In this document: in pieces, positions 1 through 11,644 of the stretch
Position numbering within the stretch: the stretch's first letter is position 1
How the letters are laid out: each line of letters starts with the position of its first letter
NCBI RefSeq assembly: GCF_029227915.1
Contig: NC_079876.1
Coordinates: 31,285,828 to 31,349,827 of the forward strand
Source: Hydractinia symbiolongicarpus
Lineage: Eukaryota > Cnidaria > Hydrozoa > Anthoathecata > Hydractiniidae
Direction: 5' to 3'
DNA length: 64,000 nucleotides
Made by a program: the position numbers and the translations under genes
The notes under the pieces: generated by a model
The model's input: the letters and a program-made list of their open reading frames with translations, nothing else
Databases searched by the model: none
Told to the model about the DNA's origin: nothing

Positions 1-3000
1 ATGACGTTGCTAGACATTTATACGCCATAAACTGTAGGGGGGTACAGAATAATTCACGCATCCATACCTGATTTTTTCTGTACCCTCTATGGCGTTGCCA
101 GATATTTGCACGCCCAGAACTGTAGGGCGGTACAGAATAATTCAGGCATCCATACCTGATTTTTTCTGTACCCCCTATGACGTTGCCGGATATTTATACG
201 CCTAAAACAGTAGGGGGATACAGAATAATTCAGGCATCCATACCTGATTTTTTCTGTACCCCCCATGGCGTACCCAGATATTTGTACGCCCAGAACTGTA
301 GGGGGGTACAGAATAATTCAGGCATCCATTCCTGATTTTTTCTGTACCCCCTATGGCGATGCCAGATATTTGCACGCCCAGAACTGTAGGGGGTACAGAA
401 TAATTCAGACATTCACACCTGATTTTTTCTGTACCCCCTCTGGCGTTGCCAGATATTGTACGCCTAGAACTGTAGGGGGGTACAGAATAATTCAGGCATT
501 AATACCTGATTTTTTCTGTACCCCCTATGGCGTTGCCAGATAATTATACGCCCAAAACAGTAGGGGGGTACAGGATAATTCAAGCATCCATACCTGATTT
601 TTTCTGTACCCTCCATGGCGTTGCCAGATATTTGCACGCCCAGAACTGAAGGGGGGGTACAGAATAATTCAGGCATTCATACATGATTTTTTCTGTACCC
701 CCTGTGGCGTTGCCAGATATTGTACGCCTAGAACTGTAGGGGGGTACAGAATAATTCAGGCATCCATACCTGTTTTTTTCCGTACCCCCCATGGCGTACC
801 CAGATATTTGTACGCCCAGAACTGTAGGGGGGTACAGAATAATTCAGGCATCCATACGTGATTTCTTCTGTACCCCCTTTCCCGTTGCCAGATACTTCTA
901 CGCCAAGAACTGCAAGGGGGTACAGAATAATTCAGGCATTCATACCTGATTTTTTCTGTACCCCCTGTGGCGTTGCCAGATATTGTACGCCTAGAACTGT
1001 AGGGGGGTACAGAATAATTCAGGTATCCATACCTGATTTTTTCTGTACCCCCCATGGCGTACCCAGATATTTGTACGCCCAGAACTGTAGGGGGGTACAG
1101 AATAATTCAGGCATCCATACGTGATTTTTTCTGTACCCCCTATGGCGTTGCCAGATATTTGCACGCCCAGAACTGTAGGAGGTACAGAATAATTCAGGCA
1201 TTCATACCTGATTTTTTCTGTACCCCTTGTGGCGTTGCCAGATATTGTACGCCTAGAACTGTAGGGGGGTACAGAATAATTCAGGCTTCCATACCTGCTT
1301 TTTCTGTACCCCCCATGGCGTACCCAGATATTTGTACGCCCTGAACTGTAGGGGGGTACAGAATAATTCAGGCATACATACGTGATTTTTTCTGTACGCC
1401 CTATGGCGTTGCCAGATATTTGCACGCCCAGAAATGTAGGGGGATACAGAATATTTCAGGCATCCATACGTGATTTTTTCTGTACCCCCTATGGCGTTGC
1501 CAGATATTTGCACGCCCAGGAACTGTAGGGGGTACAGAATAATTCAGGCATACATACCTGATTTTTTCTGTACTCCCTATGGCGTTGCCGGATATTGTAC
1601 GCCTAGAACTGTAGGGGGGTACAGAATAATTCAGGCATTAATACCTGATTTTTTCTGTACCCTCTATGGCGTTGCCAGATATTTGCACGCCAAGAACTGT
1701 AGGGGGGTACAGAATAATTCAGGCATTCATACCTGATTTTTTCTGTACCCCCTGTGGCGTTGCCAGATATTGTACGCCTAGAACTGTAGGGGGGTACAGA
1801 ATAATTCCGGCATCCATACCTGATTTTTTCTGTACCCCCTATGGCGTACCCAGATATTTGTACGCCCAGAACTGAAGGGGGGTACAGAATAATTCAGGCA
1901 TCCATACCTGATTTTTTCTGTACCCCCTTCGCCGTTGCCAGATACTTCTACGCCAAGAACTGTAAGGGTGTACAGAATAATTCAGGCATCTATACCTGAT
2001 TTTTTCTGTAGCCCCCATGGCGTACCCGGATATTTGTACGCCCAGAACTGTGGGGGGGGTACAGAATATTTCAGGCATCCATACCTGATTTTTTCTGTGC
2101 CCCCTATGGCGTTGCCAGATATTTGCACGCTCAGAACTGTAGGGGGTACAGAATAATTCAGGCATTCATACCTGATTTTTTCTGTACCCCCTATGGCGTT
2201 CCCAGATATTGTACGCCTAGAACTGTAGGGGGGTACTGAATAATTCAGGCATTAATACCTGATTTTTTCTGTACCCCTATGACGTTGCCAGACATTTATA
2301 CGCCCAAAACTGTAGGGGGGTACAGAATAATTCAGGCATCCATACCTGATTTTTTCTGTACCCTCTATGGCGTTGCCAGATATTTGCACGCCCAGAACTG
2401 TAGGGGAGTACAGAATAATTCAGGCATTCATACCTGATTTTTTCTGTACCCCCTGTGGCGTTGCCAGATATTGTCGCCTAGAACTGTAGGGGAGTACAGA
2501 ATAATTCAGGCATCCATACCTGATTTTTTCTGTACCCCCCATGGCGTACCCAGATCTTTGTACGCCCAGAACTGTAGGGGGGTACAGAATAATTCAGGCA
2601 TCCATACCTGATTTTTTCTGTACCTCCTATGGCGTTGCCAGATATTTCCACGCCCAGAACTGTAGGGGGTACAGAATAATTCAGGCATACATACCTGATT
2701 TTTTCTGTACCCCCTATGGCGTTGCCAGATATTTGCACGCCCAGAACTGTAGGGGGTACAGAATAATTCAGGCATTCATACCTGATTTTTTCTGTACCCC
2801 CAATCGCGTTGCCAGATATTGTACGCCTAGAACTGTAGGGAGGGTACAGAATAATTCAAGCATTAATACCTGATTTTTTCTGTACCCCCTATCGCGTTGC
2901 CAGATATTTGCACGCCCAGATCTGTAGGGGGTACAGAATAATTCAGGCATTCATACCTGATTTTTTCTGTACCCCCTATGGCGTTGCCGGATAGTGTACG

Positions 3001-6000
3001 CCTAGAACTGTAGGGGTGTACAGAATAAATCAGGCATCCATACGTGATTTTTTCTGTACCCCCTATGGCGTTGCCAGATATTTGCACGCCCAGAACTGTA
3101 GGGGGTATAGAATAATTCAGGCATACATACCTGATTTTTTCTGTACTCCCTATGGCGTTGCCAGATATTGTACGTTTAGAACTGTAGGGGGTACAGAATA
3201 ATTCAGGCATTAATACCTGATTTTTTCTGTACCCCCTGTGGCGTTGCCAGATATTGTACGCCTAGAACTGTAGGGGGGTACAGAATAATTCAGGCATCCA
3301 TACCTGTTTTTTTCTGTACACCCCATGGCGTACCCTGATATTTGTACGCCCAGAACTGTAGGGGGGTACAGAATAATTCAGGCATCCATACGGGATTTCT
3401 TCTGTACCCCCTTTCCCGTTGCCAGATACTTCTACGCCAAGAACTGCAAGGGGGTACAGAATAATTCAGGCATTCATACCTGATTTTTTCTGTACCCCCT
3501 GTGGCGTTGCCAGATATTGTACGCCTAGAACTGTAGGGGGGTACAGAATAATTCAGGCATCCATACCTGATTTTTTCTGTACCCCCCATGGCGTACCCAG
3601 ATATTTGTACGCCCAGAACTGTAGGGGGGTACAGAATAATTCAGGCATCCATACGTGATTTTTTCTGTACCTCCTATGGCGTTGCCAGATATTTGCACGC
3701 CCAGAACTGTAGGAGGTACAGAATAATTGAGGCATTCATACCTGATTTTTTTTGTACCCCCTGTGGCGTTGCCAGATATTGTACGCCTAGAACTGTAGGG
3801 GGGTACAGAATAGTTCAGGCTTCCATACCTGCTTTTTCTGTACCCCCCATGGCGTACCCAGATATTTGTACGCCCTGAACTGTAGGGGGGTACAGAATAA
3901 TACAGGCATACATACGTGATTTTTTCTGTACGCCCTATGGCGTTGCCAGATATTGCACGCCCAGAACTGTAGGGGGTACAGAATAATTCAGGCATACATA
4001 CCTGATTTTTTCTGTACCCCCTATGGCGTTGCCAGATATTGTACGCCTAGAACTGTAGGGGGGTACAGAATAATTCAGGCATTAATACCTGATTTTTTCT
4101 GTACCCTCTATGGCGTTGCCAGATATTTTTCACGCCCAGAACTGTAGGGGGGTACCGCATAATTCAGGCATTCTTACCTGATTTTTTCTGTACCCCCTGT
4201 GGCGTTGCCAGATATTGTACGCCTAGAACTGTAGGGGGGTACTGAATAATTCAGGCATCCATACCTGATTTTTTCTGTACCCCCCATGGCGTACACAGAT
4301 ATTTGTACGCCCAGAAATGTAGGGGGGTACAGAATAATTCAGGCATCCATACCTGATTTTTTCTGTACCCCTATGGCGTTGCCAGATATTTGCACGCCCA
4401 GAACTGTAGGGGGTACAGAATAATTCAGGCATTCATACCTGATTTTTTCTGTACCCCCTATGGCGTTGCCAGATATTGTACGCCTAGAACTGTAGGGGGG
4501 GTACAGAATAATTCAGGCATTAATACCTGATTTTTTCTGTAACCCTGTGGCGTTGCCAGATATTGTACGCCTAGAACTGTAGGGGGGTACAGAATAATTC
4601 AGGCATCCTTACCTGATTTTTTCTGTACCCCACATGGCGTACCCAGATATTTGTACGCCCAGAACTGTAGGGGGATACAGAATAATGCAGGCATCCATAC
4701 GTGATTTTTTCTGTACCCCCTATGGCGTTGCCAGATATTTGCACGTCCAGAACTGTAGGGGGTACAGAATAATTCAGGCATACATACCTGATTTTTTCTG
4801 TACTCCCTATGGCGTTGCCAGATTTTGTACGCCTAGAACTGTAGGGGGTACAGAATAATTCAGGCATCCATACCTGATTTTTTCTGTACCCTCTATGGCG
4901 TTGCCAGATATTTATACGCCTAAAACAGTAGGGGGGTACAGGATAATTCAGGCATCCATACCTGATTTTTTCTGTACCCTCTATGGCGTTGCCAGATATT
5001 TGCACGCCCAGAACTGTAGGGGGGTACAGAATAATTCAGGCATTTATACCTGATTTTTTCTGTACCCCCTGTGGCGTTGCCAGATATTGTACGCCTAGAA
5101 CTGTAGGGGGGTACAGAATAATTCAGGCATCCATACCTGATTTTTTCTGTACCCCCCATGGCGTACCCAGATATTTGTACGCCCAGAACTGTAGGGGGAT
5201 ACAGAATAATTCAGGCATCCATACGTGACTTTTTCTGTACCCCCTATGGCGTTGCCAGATATTTGCACGCCCAGAACTGTAGGGGGTACAGAATAATTCA
5301 GGCATACATACCTGATTTTTTCTGTACTTCCTATGGCGTTGCCAGATATTGTACGCCTAGAACTGTAGGGGGGTACAGAATAATTCAGGCATTAATACCT
5401 GATTTTTTCTGTACCCTCTATGGCGTTGCCAGATATTTGCACGCTTAGAACTGTAGGGGGGTACAGAATAATTCAGGCATCCATACCTGATTTTTTCTGT
5501 ACCCCCTATGACGTTGCCAGATATTTGCACGCCAAGAACTGTAGGGGGTACAGAATAATTCAGGCATTCATACCTGATTTTTTCTGTACCCCCTATGGCG
5601 TTGCCAGATATTGTACGCCTAGAACTGTAGGGGGGTACAGAATAATTCAGGCATTAATACCTGATTTTTTCTGTACCCCCAATGGCGTTGCCAGATATTT
5701 ATACGCCCAAAACAGTAGGGGGGTACAGGATAATTCAGGCATCCATACCTGATTTTTTCTGTACCCTTTATGGCGTTGCCAGATATTTGCACGCCCAGAA
5801 CTGTAGGGGGTTACAGAATAATTCAGGCATTCATACCTGATTTTTTCTGTACTCCCTATGGCGTTGCCAGATATTGTACGCCTAGAACTGTAGGGGGGTA
5901 CAGAATAATTCCGGCATCCATACCTGATTTTTTCTGTACCCCCCATGGCGTACCCAGATATTTGCACGCCCAGAACTGTAGGGGGTACAGATTAATTCAG

Positions 6001-7519
6001 GCATTCATACCTGATTTTTTCTGTACCCCCCATGGCGTACCCAGATATTTGTACGCCCAGAACTGTAGGGGGATACAGAATAATTCAGGCATCCATACGT
6101 GATTTTTTCTGTACCCCCTATGGCGTTGCCAGATATTTGCACGTCCAGAACTGTAGGGGGTACAGAATAATTCAGGCATACATACCTGATTTTTTCTGAA
6201 CTCCCTATGGCGTTGCCAGATATTTGCACGCCCAGAACTGTAGGGGGTACAGAATAATTCAGGAATACATACCTGATTTTTTCTGTATCCCCTATGACGT
6301 TGCCAGATATTTGCACGCCCAGAACTGTAGGGGTACAGAATAATTCAGGCATTCATACCTGATTTTTTCTGCACCCCCCATGGCGTACCCAGATATTTGT
6401 ACGTCCAGAACTGTAGGGGGTACAGAATAATTCAGGCATACATACCTGATTTTTTCTGTACCCCCTATCGCGTTGCCAGATAGTGTACGCCTAGAACTGT
6501 AGGGGGTACAGAATAATTCAGGCATTAATACCTGACTTTTTCTGTACCCCCTATGGTGTTACCAGATATTTGTACGCCCAGAATTGTAGGGGGGTACAGG
6601 ATAAGTCAGGCATGCATACCTGATTTTTTCTACACCACCCATGGCGTACCCAGATATTTGTACGCCCAGAACTGTAGGGGGGTACAGAATAATTCAGGCA
6701 TCCATACCTGATTTTTTCTGTACCCCCTTCGCCGTTGCCAGATACTTCTACGCCAAGAACTCTAAGGGTGTACAGAATAATTCAGGCATCCATACCTGAT
6801 TTTTTCTGTAGCCCTCATGGCGTACCCGGATATTTGTACGCCCAGAACTGTGGGGGGGTACAGAATAATTCAGGCATCCATACCTGATTTTTTCTGTACC
6901 CCCTATGGCGTTGTCAGATATTTGCACGCCCAGAACTGAAGGGGGGGTACAGAATAATTCAGGCATTCATACATGATTTTTTCTGTACCCCCTGTGGCGT
7001 TGCCTGATATTGTACGCCTAGAACTGTAGGGGGGTACAGAATAATTCAGGCACCCATACCTGATTTTTTCTGTACCCCCCATGGCGTACCCAGATATTTG
7101 TACGCCCAGAACTGTAGGGGGGTACAGAATAATTCAGGCATTCATACCTGATTTTTTCTGTACCCCCTGTGGCGTTGCCAGATATTGTACGCCTAGAACT
7201 GTAGGGGGGTACAGAATAATTCAGGCATCCATACCTGATTTTTTCTGTACCCCCCTGTGGCGTTGCCAGATATTGTACGCCTAGAACTGTAGGGGGGTAC
7301 AGAATAATTCAGGCATTAATACCTGATTTTTTCTGTACCCCCTGTGGCGTTGCCAGATATTGTACGCCTAGAACTGTAGGGGGGTACAGAATAATTCAGG
7401 CATCCATACCTGATTTTTTCTGTCCCCCCTGTGGCGTTGCCAGATATTGTACGCCTAGAACTGTAGGGGGGTACAGAATAATTCAGGCTTCCATACCTGA
7501 TTTTTTCTGTACCCCCCAT

Positions 7520-7607
7520 GGCGTACCCAGATATTTGTACGCCCTGAACTGTAGGGGGGTACAGAATAATTCAGGCATCCATACGTGATTTTTTCTGTAC
7601 GCCCTAT
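7520..7607 (+). repeat. Reference monomer type C (88 bp)
   Basis: Type C is recognised by GGCGTACCCAGATATTTG followed by TACGCCC, and is nearly always preceded by CCCCCCATG, which creates CCATGG. With six Gs it is 88 bp and shifts any reading frame by one; this is the main reason open frames end here. Its leading segment is a perfect 7-bp inverted repeat, GGCGTAC with GTACGCC around a 10-nt loop. This copy has the CGCCCTGAACTG variant shared with a subset of C copies. A five-G version of 87 bp also exists at 8573-8659. Confidence 0.92.
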
Positions 7608-8485
7608 GGCGTTGCCAGATATTTGCACGCCCAGAACTGTAGGGGGTACAGAATAATTCAGGCATACATACCTGATTTTTTCTGTACCCCCTATGGCGTT
7701 GCCAGATATTGTACGCCTAGAACTGTAGGGGGGTACAGAATAATTCAGGCATTAATACCTGATTTTTTCTGTACCCTCTATGGCGTTGCCAGATATTTTT
7801 CACGCCCAGAACTGTAGGGGGGTACAGGATAATTCAGGCATCCATACCTGATTTTTTCTGCACCCCCCATGGCGTACCCAGATATTTGTACGCCCAGAAC
7901 TGTAGGGGGGTACAGAATAATTCAGGCATCCATACCTGATTTTTTCTGTACCCCCTTCGCCGTTGCCAGATACTTCTACGCCAAGAACTCTAAGGGTGTA
8001 CAGAAAAATTCAGGCATCCATACCTGATTTTTTCTGTAGCCCTCATGGCGTACCCGGATATTTGTACGCCCAGAACTGTGGGGGGGTACAAAATAATTCA
8101 GGCATCCATACCTGATTTTTTCTGTACACCCTATGGCGTTGTCAGATATTTGCACGCCCAGAACTGAAGGGGGGGTACAGAATAATTCAGGCATTCATAC
8201 ATGATTTCTTCTGTACCCCCTGTGGCGTTGCCTGATATTGTACGCCTAGAACTGTAGGGGGGTACAGAATAATTCAGGCACCCATACCTGATTTTTTCTG
8301 TACCCCCCATGGCGTACCCAGATATTTGTACGCCCAGAACTGTAGGGGGGTACAGAATAATTCAGGCATTCATACCTGATTTTTTCTGTACCCCCTGTGG
8401 CGTTGCCAGATATTGTACGCCTAGAACTGTAGGGGGGTACAGAATAATTCAGGCATCCATACCTGATTTTTTCTGTACCCCCTGT

Positions 8486-8572
8486 GGCGTTGCCAGATAT
8501 TGTACGCCTAGAACTGTAGGGGGGTACAGAATAATTCAGGCTTCCATACCTGATTTTTTCTGTACCCCCCAT
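8486..8572 (+). repeat. Reference monomer type B (87 bp)
   Basis: Type B reads GCCAGATATTGTACGCC followed by TAGAACTG. It lacks one T of the TATTT run of type A but usually has six Gs, so its length is again 87 bp. It is usually preceded by CCCCCTGT or CCCCCTAT. It is frequently followed by type C, and the order B-C-A recurs throughout the window, for example starting at 969, 1231 and 8486. A shorter B variant (ATATTGTCGCC, two bases missing) marks particular higher-order positions at 2472, 18489, 21029, 24001, 27250, 31551, 36815, 38823, 47149, 61153 and 63697. Confidence 0.92.
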
Positions 8573-8596
8573 GGCGTACCCAGATATTTGTACGCC
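8573..8596 (+). repeat. Minor inverted repeat of the monomer, type C reference copy
   Basis: GGCGTAC at 8573-8579 pairs perfectly with GTACGCC at 8590-8596 around a 10-nt loop. In type A the equivalent is GGCGT, an extra T, then GC facing GCACGCC. In type B it is the same left side facing GTACGCC, which gives one G.T pair. Types D and E lose the second pair of the stem (GACGT and GCCGT against ACGCC). Only about 9 bp, AGAACTG with flanks, separates it from the major inverted repeat, so most of a monomer is self-complementary. Confidence 0.8.
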
Positions 8597-10576
8597 CTGA
8601 ACTGTAGGGGGTACAGAATAATTCAGGCATCCATACGTGATTTTTTCTGTACGCCCTATGGCGTTGCCAGATATTTGCACGCCCAGAACTGTAGGGGGTA
8701 CAGAATAATTCAGGCATACGTACCTGATTTTTTCTGTACCCCCTATGGCGTTGCCAGATATTGTACGCCTAGAACTGTAGGGGGGTACAGAATTATTCAG
8801 GCATTAATACCTGATTTTTTCTGTACCCTCTATGGCGTTGCCAGATATTTTTCACGCCCAGAACCGTAGGGGGGTACCGCATAATTCAGGCATTCTTACC
8901 TGATTTTTTCTGTACCACCTGTGGCGTTGCCAGATATTGTACGCCTAGAACTGTAGTGGAGTACAGAATAATTCAGGCATCCATACCTGATTTTTTCTGT
9001 ACCCCCCATGGCGTACCAAGATATTTGTACGCCCAGAACTGGGGGTACAGAATAATTCAGGCAACCATACCTGATTTTTTCTGTACCCCTTATGGCGTTG
9101 CCAGATATTTGCACGTCCAGAACTGTAGGGGGTACAGAATAATTCAGGCATTCATACCTGATTTTTTCTGTACCCCCTATGGCATTGCCAGATATTGTAC
9201 GCCTAGAACTGTAGGGGGGTACAGAACAATTCAGGCATTAATACCTGATTTTTTCTGTACCCCCTATGACGTTGCCAGACATTTATACGCCCAAAACTGT
9301 AGGGGGTACAGAATAATTCAGGCATCCATACCTGATTTTTTCTGTACCCCTATGGCGTTGCCGGATAGTGTACGCCTAGAACTGTAGGGGGATACAGAAT
9401 AATTCAGGCATTAATACCTGACTTTTTCTGTACCCCCTATGGCGTTACCAGATGTTTGTACGCCCAGAACTGTAAGGAGGTACAGAATAATTCACGCATC
9501 CATACCTGATTTTTTCTGTACCCCCATGGCGTACCCAGATATTTGTACGCCCAGAACTGTAGGGGGGTACAGAATAATTCAGGCATCCATACCTGATTTT
9601 TTCTGTACCCCCTATGACGTTGCCAGATAGTTGCACGCCCAGAACTGTAGGGGGTACAGAATAATTCAGGCATTCATACCTGATTTTTTCTGTACCACCT
9701 ATGGCGTTGCCAGATGTTGTACGCCTAGAACTGTAGGGGGGTACAGAATAATACAGGCATTAATACCTGACTTTTTCTGTACCCCATATGGCGTTGCCAG
9801 ATATTTATACGCCCAAAACAGTAGGGGGGTACAGGATAATTCAGGCATCCATACCTGATTTTTTCTGTACCCTCTATGGCGTTGCCAGATATTTGCACGC
9901 CAAGAACTGTAGGGGGGTACAGAATATTTCAGGCATTCATACCTGATTTTTTCTGTACCCCCTGTGGCGTTGCCAGATATTGTACGCCTAGAACTGTAGG
10001 GGGGTACAGAATAATTCAGGCATCCATACATGATTTTTTCTGTACCCCCCATGGCGTACCCAGATATTTGTACGCCCAGAACTGTAAGGGGATGCAGAAT
10101 AATTCAGGCATCCATACGTGATTTTTTCTGTACCCCCTATGGCGTTGCCAGATATTTGCACGTCCAGAACTGTAGGGGGTACAGAATAATTCAGGCATGC
10201 ATACCTGATTTTTTCTGTACTCCCTATGGCGTTGCCAGATATTGTACGCCTAGAACTGTAGGGGGGTACAGAATAATTCAGGCATCCATACCTGATTTTT
10301 TCTGTACCCTCTATGGCGTTGCCAGATATTTGCACGCCCAGAACTGTAGGGGGTACAGAATAATTCAGGCATTCATACCTGATTTTTTCTGTACCCCCTG
10401 TGGCGTTGCCAGACATTGTACGCCTAGAACTGTAGGGGGGTACAGAATAATTCCGGCATCCATACTTGATTTTTTCTGTACCCCCCATGGCGTACCCAGA
10501 TATTTGTACGCCCAGAACTGTAGGGGGGTACAGAATGATTCAGGCATCCATACCTGATTTTTTCTGTACCCCCTTC

Positions 10577-10664
10577 GCCGTTGCCAGATACTTCTACGCC
10601 AAGAACTGTAAGGGTGTACAGAATAATTTAGGCATCCATACCTGATTTTTTCTGTAGCCCCCAT
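10577..10664 (+). repeat. Reference monomer type E (88 bp)
   Basis: Type E is the most diverged common type. It reads CCCCCTTCGCCGTTGCCAGA, then TACTTCTACGCCAAGAACTG, and the G-run is broken as TAAGGGTGTACAG. A sister form has CCCTTTCCCGTT at the start and GCAAGGGGGTACAG in place of the broken run, as at 883-950. The first E form is normally followed directly by a type F monomer, so E and F travel as a two-monomer cassette through the higher-order repeats. The GTAGCCCCCATG that ends E replaces the usual GTACCCCCCATG. Confidence 0.9.
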
Positions 10665-10759
10665 GGCGTACCCGGATATTTGTACGCCCAGAACTGTGGG
10701 GGGGGGGGGGGTACAGAATATTCCAGGCATCCATACCTGATTTTTTCTGTACCCCCTAT
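10665..10759 (+). repeat. Reference monomer type F with expanded G-run (95 bp)
   Basis: Type F resembles C but has CCCGGATATTTG and TGTGGGG in place of TGTAGGGG. The A-to-G change removes the interruption in front of the G-run. In this copy the run is 14 Gs and the monomer is 95 bp. F copies always follow an E monomer whose end reads GTAGCCC. Across the window the F run varies from 7 to 16 Gs, while ordinary monomers have five to seven. The C-run on the opposite hairpin arm is not expanded. Confidence 0.9.
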
Positions 10760-10847
10760 GGCGTTGCCAGATATTTGCACGCCCACAACTGTAGGGGGGT
10801 ACAGAATAATTCAGGCATCCATACCTGATTTTTTCTGTACCCCCTAT

Positions 10848-10935
10848 GACGTTGCCAGATATTTATACGCCTAAAACAGTAGGGGGGTACAGGATAATTC
10901 AGGCATCCATACCTGATTTTTTCTGTACCCTCTAT
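10848..10935 (+). repeat. Reference monomer type D (88 bp)
   Basis: Type D begins GACGTTGCCAGATATTTA and continues TACGCC, then TAAAACAGTAGG or CAAAACTGTAGG. It often has GTACAGGATAATTC in place of GTACAGAATAATTC. The leading G-to-A change and the ATACGCC end weaken the minor inverted repeat relative to types A and C. A related form, with AGATAATTATACGCCC after GGCGTTGCC, occurs at 529 and at matching higher-order positions near 19433, 28193, 33457, 45204 and 62097. D copies commonly follow type B copies carrying the CATTAATA loop. Confidence 0.9.
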
Positions 10936-11644
10936 GGCGTTGCCAGATATTTGCACGCCCAGAACTGTAGGGGGGTACAGAATAATTCAGGCATTCATAC
11001 CTGATTTTTTCTGTACCCCCTGTGGCGTTGCCAGATATTGTACGCCTAGAACTGTAGGGGGGTACAGAATAATTCAGGCATCCATACCTGATTTTTTCTG
11101 TACCCCCCATGGCGTACCCAGATATTTGTACGCCCAGAACTGTAGGGGGATACAGAATAATTCAGGCATCCATACGTGATTTTTTCTGTACCCTCTATGG
11201 CGTTGCCAGATATTTGCACGCCTAGAACTGTAGGGGGTACAGAATAATTCAAGCATACATACCTGATTTTTTCTGTACCCTCTTTGGCGTTGCCAGATAT
11301 TTGCACGCCCAGAACTGTAGGGGGGTACAGAATAATTCAGGCATTCATACCTGATTTTTTCTGTACCCCCTGTGGCGTTGCCAGATATTGTACGCCTAGA
11401 ACTGTAGGGGGGTACAGAATAATTCAGGCTTCCATACCTGATTTTTTCTGTACCCCCCATGGCGTACCCAGATATTTGTACGCCCTGAACTGTAGGGGGG
11501 TACAGAATAATTCAGGCATCCATACGTGATTTTTTCTGTACGCCCTATGGCGTTGCCAGATATTTGCACGCACAGAACTGTAGGGGGTACAGAATAATTC
11601 AGGCATACATACCTGATTTTTTCTGTACCCCCTATGGCGTTGCC

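Larger units (their letters stand above)
7440..11410 (+). repeat. About 3.97-kb higher-order repeat, first copy
   Basis: This block matches 13836-17806 at an offset of 6396, falling to 6395 after a G-run that is 14 long here and 13 there. Diagnostic shared variants are ATATTTTTCACGCCC (7792 and 14188; again near 8845 and 15241), GAACCGTAGG, GTAGTGGAGTAC and the AACTGGGGGTAC deletion. A nearby difference is CGCCCAG at 7630 against CGCACAG at 14026. Boundaries are approximate because flanking monomers are also similar. Confidence 0.85.
9190..11644 (+). repeat. 2455-bp tandem duplication, unit 1
   Basis: The unit repeats immediately at 11645 with an offset of 2455, which is 28 monomers. Many markers agree, including GTACAGAACAATTC (9229 and 11684), CTGTAAGGAGG (9470 and 11925), and the 14-G run at 10698-10711 matching 13153-13166. 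The left boundary is set by GGCATTGCC at 9181 against GGCGTTGCC at 11636. The corresponding place in the large-scale copy 2 has only one unit. Confidence 0.87.

Noticed and set aside
7547-7566. LexA-like box: CTGT, eight bases, ACAG across the G-run of 88-bp monomers
   Set aside because: The spacing fits CTGT-N8-ACAG, but the middle is AGGGGGGT rather than an AT-rich core. It recurs in hundreds of copies with no gene nearby, and it is a by-product of the hairpin base.
8309-8869. Open frame of 186 codons on the + strand, and many similar frames on both strands, as repeat-protein genes
   Set aside because: They are translations of the satellite. Starts and stops follow where 88-bp monomers or G-run indels shift the frame, opposite strands are open at once, and the same frames recur wherever the monomers recur.
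10572-10600. CENP-B box in type E (TTCGCCGTT...)
   Set aside because: TTCG is present, but the required A and the CGGG at the far end of the 17-bp box are not. No other monomer type has a better match.
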